Positions 56,177 through 64,000 of a stretch of 64,000 bases of DNA are shown piece after piece. A program made the translations under genes and the position numbers. This stretch comes from Mycolicibacterium neworleansense (GTDB lineage Bacteria > Actinomycetota > Actinomycetes > Mycobacteriales > Mycobacteriaceae). Position 1 is the first letter of the stretch; each line of letters begins with the position of its first letter. The stretch lies in the NCBI RefSeq assembly GCF_001245615.1, contig NZ_CWKH01000002.1, forward strand, positions 868,001 through 932,000. The letters are read 5' to 3'. A model generated the notes under the pieces. It was not told where the DNA came from. It searched no databases and saw only the letters and a program-made list of their open reading frames with translations.

Positions 56177-56998
56177 TCAACTCACGTTGCGGCCGTCACC
56201 CAAAACAGTCTCGAGCAATTCAACGAGCCTTTCCGGAGCGTCCGCCGGAATCGAACGGATCAGCCCGGATCGGACCAGCGCCGCAGTCCGTTCATCTGTC
56301 GGCTGACCCGCCAACGCGCGCGCGAACGTGTCGGCTGTTCGCCCCGACCCGGCAATCGCCACCACGGGCCGTCCGGCTCGCACGCTCAGCTCAGCGTCGG
56401 AGTAGGCGATGTCGCCGCCGTTGATCAACACCGTGATCGACGGCGCGCTGTCGGCGAGAATCGTTGTGACCTCGGCGATCCAGGGAGTTTCGGCGCCCCA
56501 GTGGTCACCGGGCACGATCAGGAAGTGGGTGTGCCGCGGCTCCAGCTCGTAGCCCTGCGCATGGTCGGGCGCGGAGGCGTCGGGCAACTTCACCGTGCCG
56601 GCGGCAGCCACACCCAGGAGCGGAAACGCCGCTGCCGCGCGGGCCTCGCCGAACAGTTGCATGACCCCGGCCAGCGTTCCGCCGTCCACGCCGACTGCCC
56701 CGTACTTCTGCATCACGGGCGCTATGCCGGAATCGAACAGTGGACGGAGCCGGTCCATGCCGGTGGCGTCGAAGCCGCCGGCCCCACCCACCACCACTAC
56801 GGTGGGCCGGGGCGGGATAAGCCCCAAAGCCGAGAGCGCCGATGGTAATTCCGTAGTTTCGGTGACCCGCACCGCAGCTGCTTCGCCCGCATTCGGAAAC
56901 TGCAGCCGGAACGGTGACGTCACGAGCGGGCCGTCCTCTCCTCGCCGCTGCACACCGCGCGAAAGTAATCGTGCAAATTCGAGTACCCGACTACTCAC
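56177..56998 (-). CDS. Stand-alone SLOG-superfamily (LSDAT-type) sensor protein
   Basis: A 273-residue protein. Nucleotide-binding features of SLOG/LSDAT domains are VVVVGGAGGFD (67-77), AVGVDGGTLAGVMQLFG (101-117), LEPRHTHFLIVPGDHWGAE (152-170), LINGGDIAYSDAELS (191-205) and PVVAIAGSGRTAD (211-223). SLOG domains bind nucleotide-derived ligands, e.g. ADP-ribose-type signals in TRPM channels and Thoeris ThsA. No effector is fused. It is first in the minus-strand unit, divergent from the caspase gene. Bases 56008-56176 between it and the SIR2-TIR gene show no ORF. Confidence 0.75.
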   Translation of the reverse strand: MSSRVLEFARLLSRGVQRRGEDGPLVTSPFRLQFPNAGEAAAVRVTETTELPSALSALGLIPPRPTVVVVGGAGGFDATGMDRLRPLFDSGIAPVMQKYGAVGVDGGTLAGVMQLFGEARAAAAFPLLGVAAAGTVKLPDASAPDHAQGYELEPRHTHFLIVPGDHWGAETPWIAEVTTILADSAPSITVLINGGDIAYSDAELSVRAGRPVVAIAGSGRTADTFARALAGQPTDERTAALVRSGLIRSIPADAPERLVELLETVLGDGRNVS

Positions 56999-57150
56999 GA
57001 CCCCTCCGCGTCACGTGCACATACTGCAATTGCCCACCTGACGTGTCGTCGGTCTCAGGAGAGGATACTGCGATGCCCCACCAGGCCTGCTGCTTCTCCG
57101 GACCGGAATTTCATCAATCCTGACCGAGGCCTAATGCAAAGGAGAGCACC
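56999..57150. promoter_or_regulatory. Divergent promoter region of the conflict island
   Basis: 152 bases separate the SLOG gene from the caspase gene and are less GC-rich than the flanking genes. AAAGGAG lies just before the caspase ATG. I see no strong palindrome. All five island genes can be transcribed from here. Confidence 0.5.
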
Positions 57151-57981
57151 ATGGCCAAGAAAGCGGTGCTCATCGGAGTCAATCGTTACCGAGTCCCGGG
57201 AAATGACCTACGCGGTTGCGTTCCCGATGTGAAGAACATGGCCAAACTGCTTCAGCGACAGTATGAATTCGAGTCCGACGATATTTCCTTGATCACGGAC
57301 TTCAAGGCCACCAAGGAAGCGATCGAGGAAGCCATCACGGGGCTGATCCGCGGGGCCCGGCGCGGCGACGTACTGCTCGTGCACTACTCCGGTCACGGCT
57401 CCAATGTGCCCGACGACAACGGGGATGAGTCCGACAAGCGCGACGAGATCCTGTGCCCGACCGACCTCGACTGGGACGACCCACTGCGCGACGACTGGCT
57501 GCGCAGTGTCTTCGACGGACTGGCTGCCGGGGTGAGCCTCACGGTGATCACCGACTCGTGCCATTCCGGCACCGTCACGCGCGCCCTCGAACCGCCCGAC
57601 GCCCCGGTCATCGAGCGATACCTGCCGAGCCCGTGGGACCTGGCGGCGGTGGAGTCAGGCCGCGCCCTGACCGGGACGACGCGGGGACTACGCCGTCACA
57701 AGCCGGGGGCCGACGTCGTCCACGTCGACATCCCCGAGGTACTCATCTCGGGCTGCCGCGCCGACCAGACCTCGGCCGACGCCGCCCTCGGCGGCGGCTA
57801 CGCCGGAGCCTTGACCTACCACCTGGTCGAGGCCGTGACCGAATCCCGGACACCGCTGTCGTATCGGGAACTACACGACCAGACCTGTACGAAACTGAAA
57901 CGCGGCCGCTACGAGCAGGTTCCGCAACTCGAAGGCAACGAAGCCCGCCTCGAGCAACCCTTCCTGTCGCCCCTCGACTAG
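57151..57981 (+). CDS. Caspase-like cysteine protease (peptidase C14)
   Basis: A 276-residue single-domain metacaspase-like protease. The start AKKAVLIGVNRY and VPDVKNMAKLL are typical p20 elements. The catalytic pair is His82 in YSGHGS and Cys137 in TDSCHSGT. There is no signal peptide, so it acts in the cytoplasm. Bacterial caspases are cell-death proteases activated by regulatory partners. The start has AAAGGAG. The giant CHAT/hydrolase gene follows after 13 bases and is a likely substrate or partner. Confidence 0.9.
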   Translation: MAKKAVLIGVNRYRVPGNDLRGCVPDVKNMAKLLQRQYEFESDDISLITDFKATKEAIEEAITGLIRGARRGDVLLVHYSGHGSNVPDDNGDESDKRDEILCPTDLDWDDPLRDDWLRSVFDGLAAGVSLTVITDSCHSGTVTRALEPPDAPVIERYLPSPWDLAAVESGRALTGTTRGLRRHKPGADVVHVDIPEVLISGCRADQTSADAALGGGYAGALTYHLVEAVTESRTPLSYRELHDQTCTKLKRGRYEQVPQLEGNEARLEQPFLSPLD

Positions 57982-57994
57982 CACCGTCGAAACG

Positions 57995-60900
57995 ATGACC
58001 GTCAAGCTGCAGCTCTCCGGCCTCCAGGACAAGACTGACATCCACTCGACACGCGGAGGCATGCCCGGCGTCGACGCCGACACTCCCGGCACCGGCCTGC
58101 TCGACGCGGTCGAGGTGGTCGGCTCCTACAACCTGTCCCCATCGGCACGCGAGCAGAGCCCGAAGCCGCGTGCCATCAAGGTCGCCGACGACGCCATCCT
58201 CGAAATCGAGATCGAAGGCGGGTTCACCACCTGGGTTTCGGCCAAGCGGTACTACGAGGAAGCGCCGCTGCTCAAACCCGAAGCGATGGTCGGCGACGCC
58301 GTCAGCGTCGACACGCTCCCGCGCGCCTCGGAACGAGGTGTCAAGGAGTGGCTGACCACTCGGCTACGGGTGCTGCGACTGGATTCCGACGCCATCACCG
58401 ACAAGGTCACCGATCCCGCACAGTGGCCGATCGACCTCATCGACGAGGCCAAGGACCTCGGAATCAACCTGCTGGCGAAGGTCCCCGCCTGGTTCGCCAC
58501 CAAAGCGTTGATCCGGATGATCGAGAACAATCTCAGACCCGGCCCCGGCCTGTACAAGTGGGAGGACGCCACCCGCGAGGCCGTGACGCCGGCGCCCGCC
58601 CCCGTCGATTTCACGGGATTCGACGTCGACAAGCCTCTGCTGGTGTTCATCCACGGCACCGCTTCGTCCACCCGCGGCAGCTTCGGTTCCTTCCTGAACA
58701 ACGAAGCGCAACCACAATGGCAAGAGTTGCAGCGGCTGTTCGGCGGCAACATCTACGCCTTCGAGCACCGCACTTTGAGCGAGAGCCCGATCGACAACGC
58801 CATCGAGCTGCTCACCGCGCTGCCCCGCAATGCCCGGGTCAGCATCGTGTCGCATTCCCGCGGCGGGCTCGTCGGCGATCTGGTCACGCTGACGTCGATC
58901 AACACCGAGCTCGTGGCGAACTTCAAACGTGGCAATTCCGATCTGGACCTGGCAGACCTGCATGACCGTAGGCAACTCGGCCGCCTCGCCGAACTCGTTG
59001 CGCACAAACAACTTCGAGTCGAACGGTTCGTGCGTTGCGCTTCGCCGTCGCGCGGCACCCTGCTGGCGGGCGAGAACATCGACGTCTTCCTGTCGGTGCT
59101 GACCAACCTCATCGGTTTCATTCCGGGTGTCGGCGGAACACCGCTTTACGAGGTGATCAAGCGGATCGCCCTCGAAATCGTCAAGAACCGGACCCTGCCG
59201 TCACTGGTGCCCGGGCTCGAAGCAATGATGCCGCAGTCACCGCTGGTCGCCCTGCTCAACAATCTGACCGATCCGGCGCTCGGCGCGATGGGCGTCATCG
59301 CCGGCGATATCCAGGCAGGCAACTGGCTCAAGAAGATAGGGGTGTTCGCCAGCGATCACGTCATCTACGAAGGCCGGGACAACGACCTCGTCGTCAACAC
59401 CGACGCCATGTTCCACGGGGCCCGGCGGACCGCCGCCCGCTACGTATTCGACCAGGGCGCCGACGTCAGCCACTTCAACTACTTCGCCAATCCGAGCACG
59501 CGCGGGGCGCTTGTCGAGTGGCTCGCAGCACCCGCCGACAAGCCTCCAGCCATCTTCCGAGACATCGTGGCGAGCGAGCTCGATCCGGTGCCGATGCTGC
59601 GGTCGCTGCAGACCCGCGCCAACGCGGACCAGCCGATTGTCTTTGTCCTACCGGGCATCATGGGGTCGCACCTCAATATCGGCGAGCGCGAGGTCTGGAT
59701 GCGCTACCTCGCCCTGCTGCGCGGCGGGCTCGGCGATCTCGCCGACGTCGCCGCGGCGAATGTACGTCCCGTCGCCCTGGTCGGCGACGGCTATCGCGAG
59801 CTGTGCGAGTTCCTACAGAACACTCACGAAGTCGTCCCGTTCGCCTACGACTGGCGCCGGTCGGTGACCGAGGCGGCCCGGCTGCTGATCGTCGAGCTCG
59901 AGAATGCCCTACGGCGAACGAAGCAGCCGGTTCGGATCATCGCTCACAGCATGGGCGGGTTGGTGGTCCGCGCGATGATTGCGCAAGCGCCCGACCTGTG
60001 GGACCGCATCTGTGACCGCGACGGCGGGCGCCTGGTCATGCTCGGCACGCCGAACCGCGGCTCGCACGACATCGTCGAATCATTGCTCGGCAGTGCTGCG
60101 ACCGTCCAGAAACTCGCGCTGCTGGACCTGACGCACGACATGGCGGAGGTCGTCGACATCATCGGGAAGTTCCCGGGTGTGCTCGAGCTGCTGCCCGATG
60201 ACGAGCGTTATTTCACGGTGTCGCACTGGCGTGATTGCCGGACCCAACGCGGCGGGGCGGCCGTCCCGGGCGAAGCCCTGCTGGATGGCGCACGAGAGAC
60301 GCACGACGCCATCAAGGGCCACCTGTCGGGTCTGCCCCACCCGGATCGGGTGCACTACGTGGCGGGAACCTCGCCCCGCACGGTGAAGGGCGTCGACATC
60401 ATCGACGGGCGGGTCGTCCTGGACTGCACGACGGAAGGCGACGGTCGGGTCACGTATCTCTCGGGCCGCCTGCCCGGCGTCCGGACCTGGTACATGGACG
60501 CGGTGCACGGCGACCTGGCCTCTCACGCACCGAGCTTCCCCGCGCTACAGGATCTGCTCGATTCGGGTACCACCTCACGGCTCTCGGACAGCCCACTCAG
60601 CGCGGCACGCGGCGGCGCGCACGAATTCCGGGCGCTGCCCGAACCGGTGCTCTATCCGACCGAGACCTCGCTGGCCGCCGACCTCCTGGGAAAGTCCGCG
60701 CGCAAGCCGTATCAAGAAGGCGCGCAGCCCAGCTTCCGGGTGTCAGTGGTGCACGACGACCTGCGCTACGCGCGGTACCCCATCGTGGTCGGGCATTACG
60801 AGGGCGACACCATCATCGGCGCCGAAGCCCAACTGGACGGGCTGCTGCGGGGTGCGCTGACGGAGCGCTATGCGCTGGGGCTCTACCCCGGCGAATTCGG

Positions 60901-63700
60901 ATCCGTGGCGGTGGTCTTGCGTAAGCCGACAGCGGTGGAGAAGGCGCTGGCCCTGCCGACCGGCGCGATCGTCGTCGGCCTGGGGAAGTGGGGCGAGCTC
61001 AGCGCTGGCCAACTGAGCGATCTGCTTCGCCGCGCCGCCCTCCAGTACGTTCTCGAACGCCGCGACGGCCTGTCCGCATCACCGGAGGACGACCCCGCCG
61101 CGGAAAAGCTCGGGTTGTCGGTGCTTCTGGTCGGCGGCAACTCGACCGCGAACATCGCGGTGGGCGATTCGGTGGGGGCCATTCTGCGCGCGATCGGCCA
61201 GGCCAACCGCGAACTCGCCGACGGCAACAACAACGCACTCACCATCCAGGAAGTCGAGATCGTCGAGCTCTACGCCGACACGGCGATCGAGGCGGCCCAT
61301 GCGGTCAAGCGTCTGGCTCCGCTGATCGGCAAGGAGCTCGACACCGAGATCGAGGCGACTCAGCTTCTCCGGCGCGGCCGGGAGGGCCGGCGGCGCCTGA
61401 CGGCCTCGGCGGGCCGTCAGCATGCGTGGCGCCGGTGGGAGGTCAGCGTGGTGGTGCCACCGCGCAAGCCCGAGCCGCCCTGCCTGCCCAAGCCGCTGGC
61501 CGACCGGCTCAAGCGCGCCGTGCTCGAATCCGGCAACGCTGAGCCGGAACTCCTTGCCGCGCTGGCGGAATTGGCGATCAGCGCACCCGGCCAGGTTGAA
61601 GCCCACCGCCAGATCAAGTTCCTCACCCTGTCCGACCGCGCCCGCGCCGAGGCGACCTCACAGCAGCGGCAGCCCGAGCTGGTGGACCGGCTGATCAAGG
61701 ACTCGATCTCCCAAACCCGGTTCCGGCCAGAGGAATCGCGAGTGCTGTTCGAGCTCACCGTTCCCAACGAGCTCAAGTCCGGGCTCGCACAGGTCGACAA
61801 CCTGGTGCTCGTCCTGGATGCCGAAACCGCCGCCTATCCATGGGAGCTGATGAGCGCCGGTGACAAGGCTCTGTGTCTCGACAAGGCTCTGGTGCGGCAG
61901 TTGCAGACAACGAACTACCGTCCACAGATCGGCGCGCGGGCAGGCACGGCGGCCTACGTTGTCGGCGATCCGCTGGTAAGCCCGCCGTTCAATCAATTGC
62001 CCGGAGCGATGGCCGAAGCCGGCGCGGTGTACGACCTACTGCGCGGACGCTTCGACGTCGACAAGCCCGTCACCAAACCGACGGCGCTCGAGGTGCTCGC
62101 CGGACTGTACCGAAAGCCCTACCGCATAGTGCATCTCGCCGGTCACGGCTACTACGAACCCCCGGCCACCGCCGACGGCAAGGCCCGCAGCGGGATGGTG
62201 CTCGACAATGGCGTCTTCCTCACCGCCGTCGAGGTCGGCCAGATGCAGCAGGTACCCGAACTGGTTTTCCTCAACTGCTGCCACATCGGCCAGACCGGGC
62301 CCGAGGCCCCGGCGCGCACCCCTGCCGTCGAGTTCAATCGCCTGGCCGCCAGCGTTTCCCGCGAATTGATCGAGATGGGCGTACGCGCGGTGGTGGCCGC
62401 CGGCTGGGCCGTCAAAGATGACGCAGCCAAGGAATTCGCCCAGAAATTCTACGAATGCATGCTCGGCGGAGAGACTTTCGGGTACGCCCTCAAGGCCGCT
62501 CGCGGCCACACTCACGACCAGTTCCCCGACAGCAACACCTGGGGCGCGTACCAAGCGTACGGTGATCCGGACTACCGGCTCGATCCCACTGCCACCGGCA
62601 CCACGGCGGCCGGGCCGGGACGGGTGGATGTCGCCGAGTTCATCGAGGCGGTGAACTACGTCGGCCGCAAGCCGGAAGTCGGTTCGACGAACCTGATTTC
62701 GCCCAGCCTGGCCACCCAGCAGCTCAACGCGCTGGTGCAGGAATGTCCTGCCGACTGGCTGGAGCAGACCGATGTTCAGATGGCGATCGGCTACGCGTAC
62801 GGCAATCTGCGGCGATTCGAGGATGCCCGCCGATACCTGATCGCCGCGCTAGCCGGGGAGGGTGAAACGTCGACGACGACCATGCGGGCCGTCGAGCAAC
62901 TCGCCAACTTCGAGGCACGCATGGCCAACGATCTCGCCGACAGCGACCCCGAGCACGCCCAGGAGCTGTATGGAAAGGCCATCGAGCGCCTCGAGCGGCT
63001 CCTCGAGGTGTCCAAGACTGCCGAGCGGTACAACCTGCTGGGTAGCGCCTACAAGCGTCGGGCCGCTGCCGAACCGACCGCCGGGACCGCCAGGAAGATG
63101 CTGTGTCGAGCGTCCGACCTCTACCGTCAGGCGCATCTGCTCACCATGCAGCGTCAATGCCTCGACCCGTACGCAGTGCTGAACTGGCTGACCCTGGCGG
63201 CGATCCTGGACAAACCGGTGCCCGACGCTGATGCGCTGATCGATCGTTGCGAGGTCACCGCGCGCGAGCGGTTCTCGATTGACCGCACGTTCTACACGGC
63301 GGTCTCGATCGCCGACGCGGCCCTGGTGCGGGCGCTCAGATCAGGCCGGCTTGGGCAGAATGGCCAGGCCGGGGACCAGGAAGTTGCCCAGCTGCTGACC
63401 CGTTTCGAAGAAGTGGTCCGGCTGGCGGTGCCAACCCCGGGCAACCTCGATTCGGTCTGCACGCACCTGACCGTCACCGGCAAGCTGCTGATCAAGATTC
63501 AGCCCAACCGCGCCAGCAGCCGGATCACCGTGGCTCATCTCGCTGAAATGTGCCGGCGCATCGCCGGCGATCAACGCAACGGGCAGAGCGCCGAACCCAC
63601 TGCCGCCACGATTCCGACCAACGGGTCCGCCCCGAAAGCTGGTGCCGTGCAACCCAAGCCGCCCAAGCGCAGGCCGGGCGGCGTCGGGATATCGGCGTAG
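57995..63700 (+). CDS. Giant protein: two alpha/beta-hydrolase domains, CHAT protease and helical repeats
   Basis: A 1901-residue cytoplasmic protein. Residues 1-200 are unassigned. About 210-520 is a first hydrolase (LLVFIHGTASS; Ser288 in SHSRGG). About 545-860 is a second, LCAT/phospholipase-like hydrolase (FVLPGIMGSHL; Ser652 in AHSMGG). About 925-1150 is a region with VVGHYEGDTIIGAEAQLDG and GAIVVGLGKWGELS, reminiscent of the leucine-aminopeptidase N-domain. About 1290-1530 is a CHAT caspase-like protease with His1384 (LAGHGYY) and Cys1429 (LNCCHIG). About 1540-1850 is helical/TPR-like, with a basic Pro-rich tail. It is probably an effector whose hydrolases are controlled by proteolysis. 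Confidence 0.85.
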   Translation: MTVKLQLSGLQDKTDIHSTRGGMPGVDADTPGTGLLDAVEVVGSYNLSPSAREQSPKPRAIKVADDAILEIEIEGGFTTWVSAKRYYEEAPLLKPEAMVGDAVSVDTLPRASERGVKEWLTTRLRVLRLDSDAITDKVTDPAQWPIDLIDEAKDLGINLLAKVPAWFATKALIRMIENNLRPGPGLYKWEDATREAVTPAPAPVDFTGFDVDKPLLVFIHGTASSTRGSFGSFLNNEAQPQWQELQRLFGGNIYAFEHRTLSESPIDNAIELLTALPRNARVSIVSHSRGGLVGDLVTLTSINTELVANFKRGNSDLDLADLHDRRQLGRLAELVAHKQLRVERFVRCASPSRGTLLAGENIDVFLSVLTNLIGFIPGVGGTPLYEVIKRIALEIVKNRTLPSLVPGLEAMMPQSPLVALLNNLTDPALGAMGVIAGDIQAGNWLKKIGVFASDHVIYEGRDNDLVVNTDAMFHGARRTAARYVFDQGADVSHFNYFANPSTRGALVEWLAAPADKPPAIFRDIVASELDPVPMLRSLQTRANADQPIVFVLPGIMGSHLNIGEREVWMRYLALLRGGLGDLADVAAANVRPVALVGDGYRELCEFLQNTHEVVPFAYDWRRSVTEAARLLIVELENALRRTKQPVRIIAHSMGGLVVRAMIAQAPDLWDRICDRDGGRLVMLGTPNRGSHDIVESLLGSAATVQKLALLDLTHDMAEVVDIIGKFPGVLELLPDDERYFTVSHWRDCRTQRGGAAVPGEALLDGARETHDAIKGHLSGLPHPDRVHYVAGTSPRTVKGVDIIDGRVVLDCTTEGDGRVTYLSGRLPGVRTWYMDAVHGDLASHAPSFPALQDLLDSGTTSRLSDSPLSAARGGAHEFRALPEPVLYPTETSLAADLLGKSARKPYQEGAQPSFRVSVVHDDLRYARYPIVVGHYEGDTIIGAEAQLDGLLRGALTERYALGLYPGEFGSVAVVLRKPTAVEKALALPTGAIVVGLGKWGELSAGQLSDLLRRAALQYVLERRDGLSASPEDDPAAEKLGLSVLLVGGNSTANIAVGDSVGAILRAIGQANRELADGNNNALTIQEVEIVELYADTAIEAAHAVKRLAPLIGKELDTEIEATQLLRRGREGRRRLTASAGRQHAWRRWEVSVVVPPRKPEPPCLPKPLADRLKRAVLESGNAEPELLAALAELAISAPGQVEAHRQIKFLTLSDRARAEATSQQRQPELVDRLIKDSISQTRFRPEESRVLFELTVPNELKSGLAQVDNLVLVLDAETAAYPWELMSAGDKALCLDKALVRQLQTTNYRPQIGARAGTAAYVVGDPLVSPPFNQLPGAMAEAGAVYDLLRGRFDVDKPVTKPTALEVLAGLYRKPYRIVHLAGHGYYEPPATADGKARSGMVLDNGVFLTAVEVGQMQQVPELVFLNCCHIGQTGPEAPARTPAVEFNRLAASVSRELIEMGVRAVVAAGWAVKDDAAKEFAQKFYECMLGGETFGYALKAARGHTHDQFPDSNTWGAYQAYGDPDYRLDPTATGTTAAGPGRVDVAEFIEAVNYVGRKPEVGSTNLISPSLATQQLNALVQECPADWLEQTDVQMAIGYAYGNLRRFEDARRYLIAALAGEGETSTTTMRAVEQLANFEARMANDLADSDPEHAQELYGKAIERLERLLEVSKTAERYNLLGSAYKRRAAAEPTAGTARKMLCRASDLYRQAHLLTMQRQCLDPYAVLNWLTLAAILDKPVPDADALIDRCEVTARERFSIDRTFYTAVSIADAALVRALRSGRLGQNGQAGDQEVAQLLTRFEEVVRLAVPTPGNLDSVCTHLTVTGKLLIKIQPNRASSRITVAHLAEMCRRIAGDQRNGQSAEPTAATIPTNGSAPKAGAVQPKPPKRRPGGVGISA

Positions 63701-63707
63701 TTGACCG

Positions 63708-64000
63708 TCAGCTCAGAGGCCGGTGCGGCATCAGCGCGTTCGGCGGGATCTGGCCGAACTTGCCCGCCTGGTAGTCCTCCAGTGCCTGGATGAGCTCGGA
63801 TTTCGAGTTCATCACGAACGGGCCGTAGTGGAAGACGGGTTCACGAATCGGCTTGCCGCCCAGCAGCAGAACCTCCATCGCGGGACGGTTCGAGTCCTGG
63901 TTTGCCTCGGCCGAGACCGTGATGCGGTCGCCGGGGCCCAGCACTGCGAGCTGGCCCTGCTGGATGGGATGTGCCACCGGGCCGACGCTGCCGCGTCCGC
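63708..64000 (-). CDS. Pirin-family protein (C-terminal part; runs off right edge)
   Basis: The last 97 or so residues of a pirin-like cupin. The C-terminal segment REPVFHYGPFVMNSKSELIQ, with GKFGQIPP near the end, is the characteristic pirin C-domain; the iron-binding N-domain lies outside the window. The frame is open to the edge, and GTG 63977 is internal, not the start. Convergent with the giant CHAT gene, eight bases away; it belongs to the core genome rather than the island. Confidence 0.8.
   Translation of the reverse strand, partial: GRGSVGPVAHPIQQGQLAVLGPGDRITVSAEANQDSNRPAMEVLLLGGKPIREPVFHYGPFVMNSKSELIQALEDYQAGKFGQIPPNALMPHRPLS

Noticed and set aside
57073..57123. Short frame just before the caspase gene
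   Set aside because: Only 16 codons, no ribosome site, and it lies in the promoter region.

Overview
The window is high-GC, densely coded DNA from a mycobacterium, most likely a fast-growing Mycolicibacterium-type species. The evidence is an mce1R/fadD5 pair, several FadE acyl-CoA dehydrogenases, a CYP140-like P450, paired PF04072-type methyltransferases, PtbB, CtpI, NarL and DUF3159. From recollection of M. tuberculosis gene order, the backbone follows Rv0166 down to Rv0144 (fadD5, mce1R, Rv0164, Rv0163, adhE1, pntAB, fadE2-ptbB, Rv0149, Rv0148, Rv0146, Rv0145, Rv0144), with many species-specific genes in between. The species and the gene order were not checked against a database.

Region by region. 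1-2.5 kb: fadD5 (cut by the left edge, normally followed by the mce1 operon) diverges from its regulator mce1R; a MITE-like inverted repeat and a broken small gene follow. 2.5-17.4 kb: lipid and small-molecule metabolism (SRPBCC protein, thioesterase, AdhE1, DmdC-type acyl-CoA dehydrogenase, two SDR/dehalogenase-type catabolic units with TetR or CGNR regulators), an ECF sigma factor facing a DoxX protein, a TauABC/SsuABC-type importer, a P450 facing a TetR gene, and a CorA-family transporter. 17.6-21.5 kb: proton-translocating transhydrogenase pntA (fused form) and pntB, a strong terminator, a decayed PhyH-like dioxygenase, and RidA. 21.5-26 kb: a large secreted beta-propeller protein and a ROK regulator, separated by a duplicated leader and two matching operator-like boxes. 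26-36 kb: FadE, a lipase-like hydrolase, an LCP cell-wall ligase, the NarS/NarL-like two-component pair, a LysR-MFS pair, and fadE2-ptbB.

35.8-40.8 kb: a ctpI P-type ATPase that seems to have lost its last membrane helices, flanked by two small conserved-looking proteins. 40.8-51 kb: YceI, DUF456, methyltransferase, HAD, quinone oxidoreductase and SDR genes in a tightly overlapping minus-strand arrangement, a small His-rich secreted peptide, two paralogous methyltransferases with a TetR gene, and a second TetR followed by an FUSC transporter.

51.0-63.7 kb is the standout: a compact five-gene island unlike its metabolic surroundings. Minus strand: a stand-alone SLOG/LSDAT sensor, a SIR2-like-TIR fusion, and an nSTAND NTPase with a membrane helix and a long WD40 propeller. 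Plus strand, from the same short divergent promoter: a caspase-like protease and a 1901-residue protein with two alpha/beta-hydrolase domains, a CHAT protease and a helical C-terminus. These parts are known from bacterial conflict and programmed-death systems. I propose an NAD+-derived-signal plus protease-cascade immune island. Recognition of the parts is fairly firm; their wiring is inference. A pirin gene is cut by the right edge.
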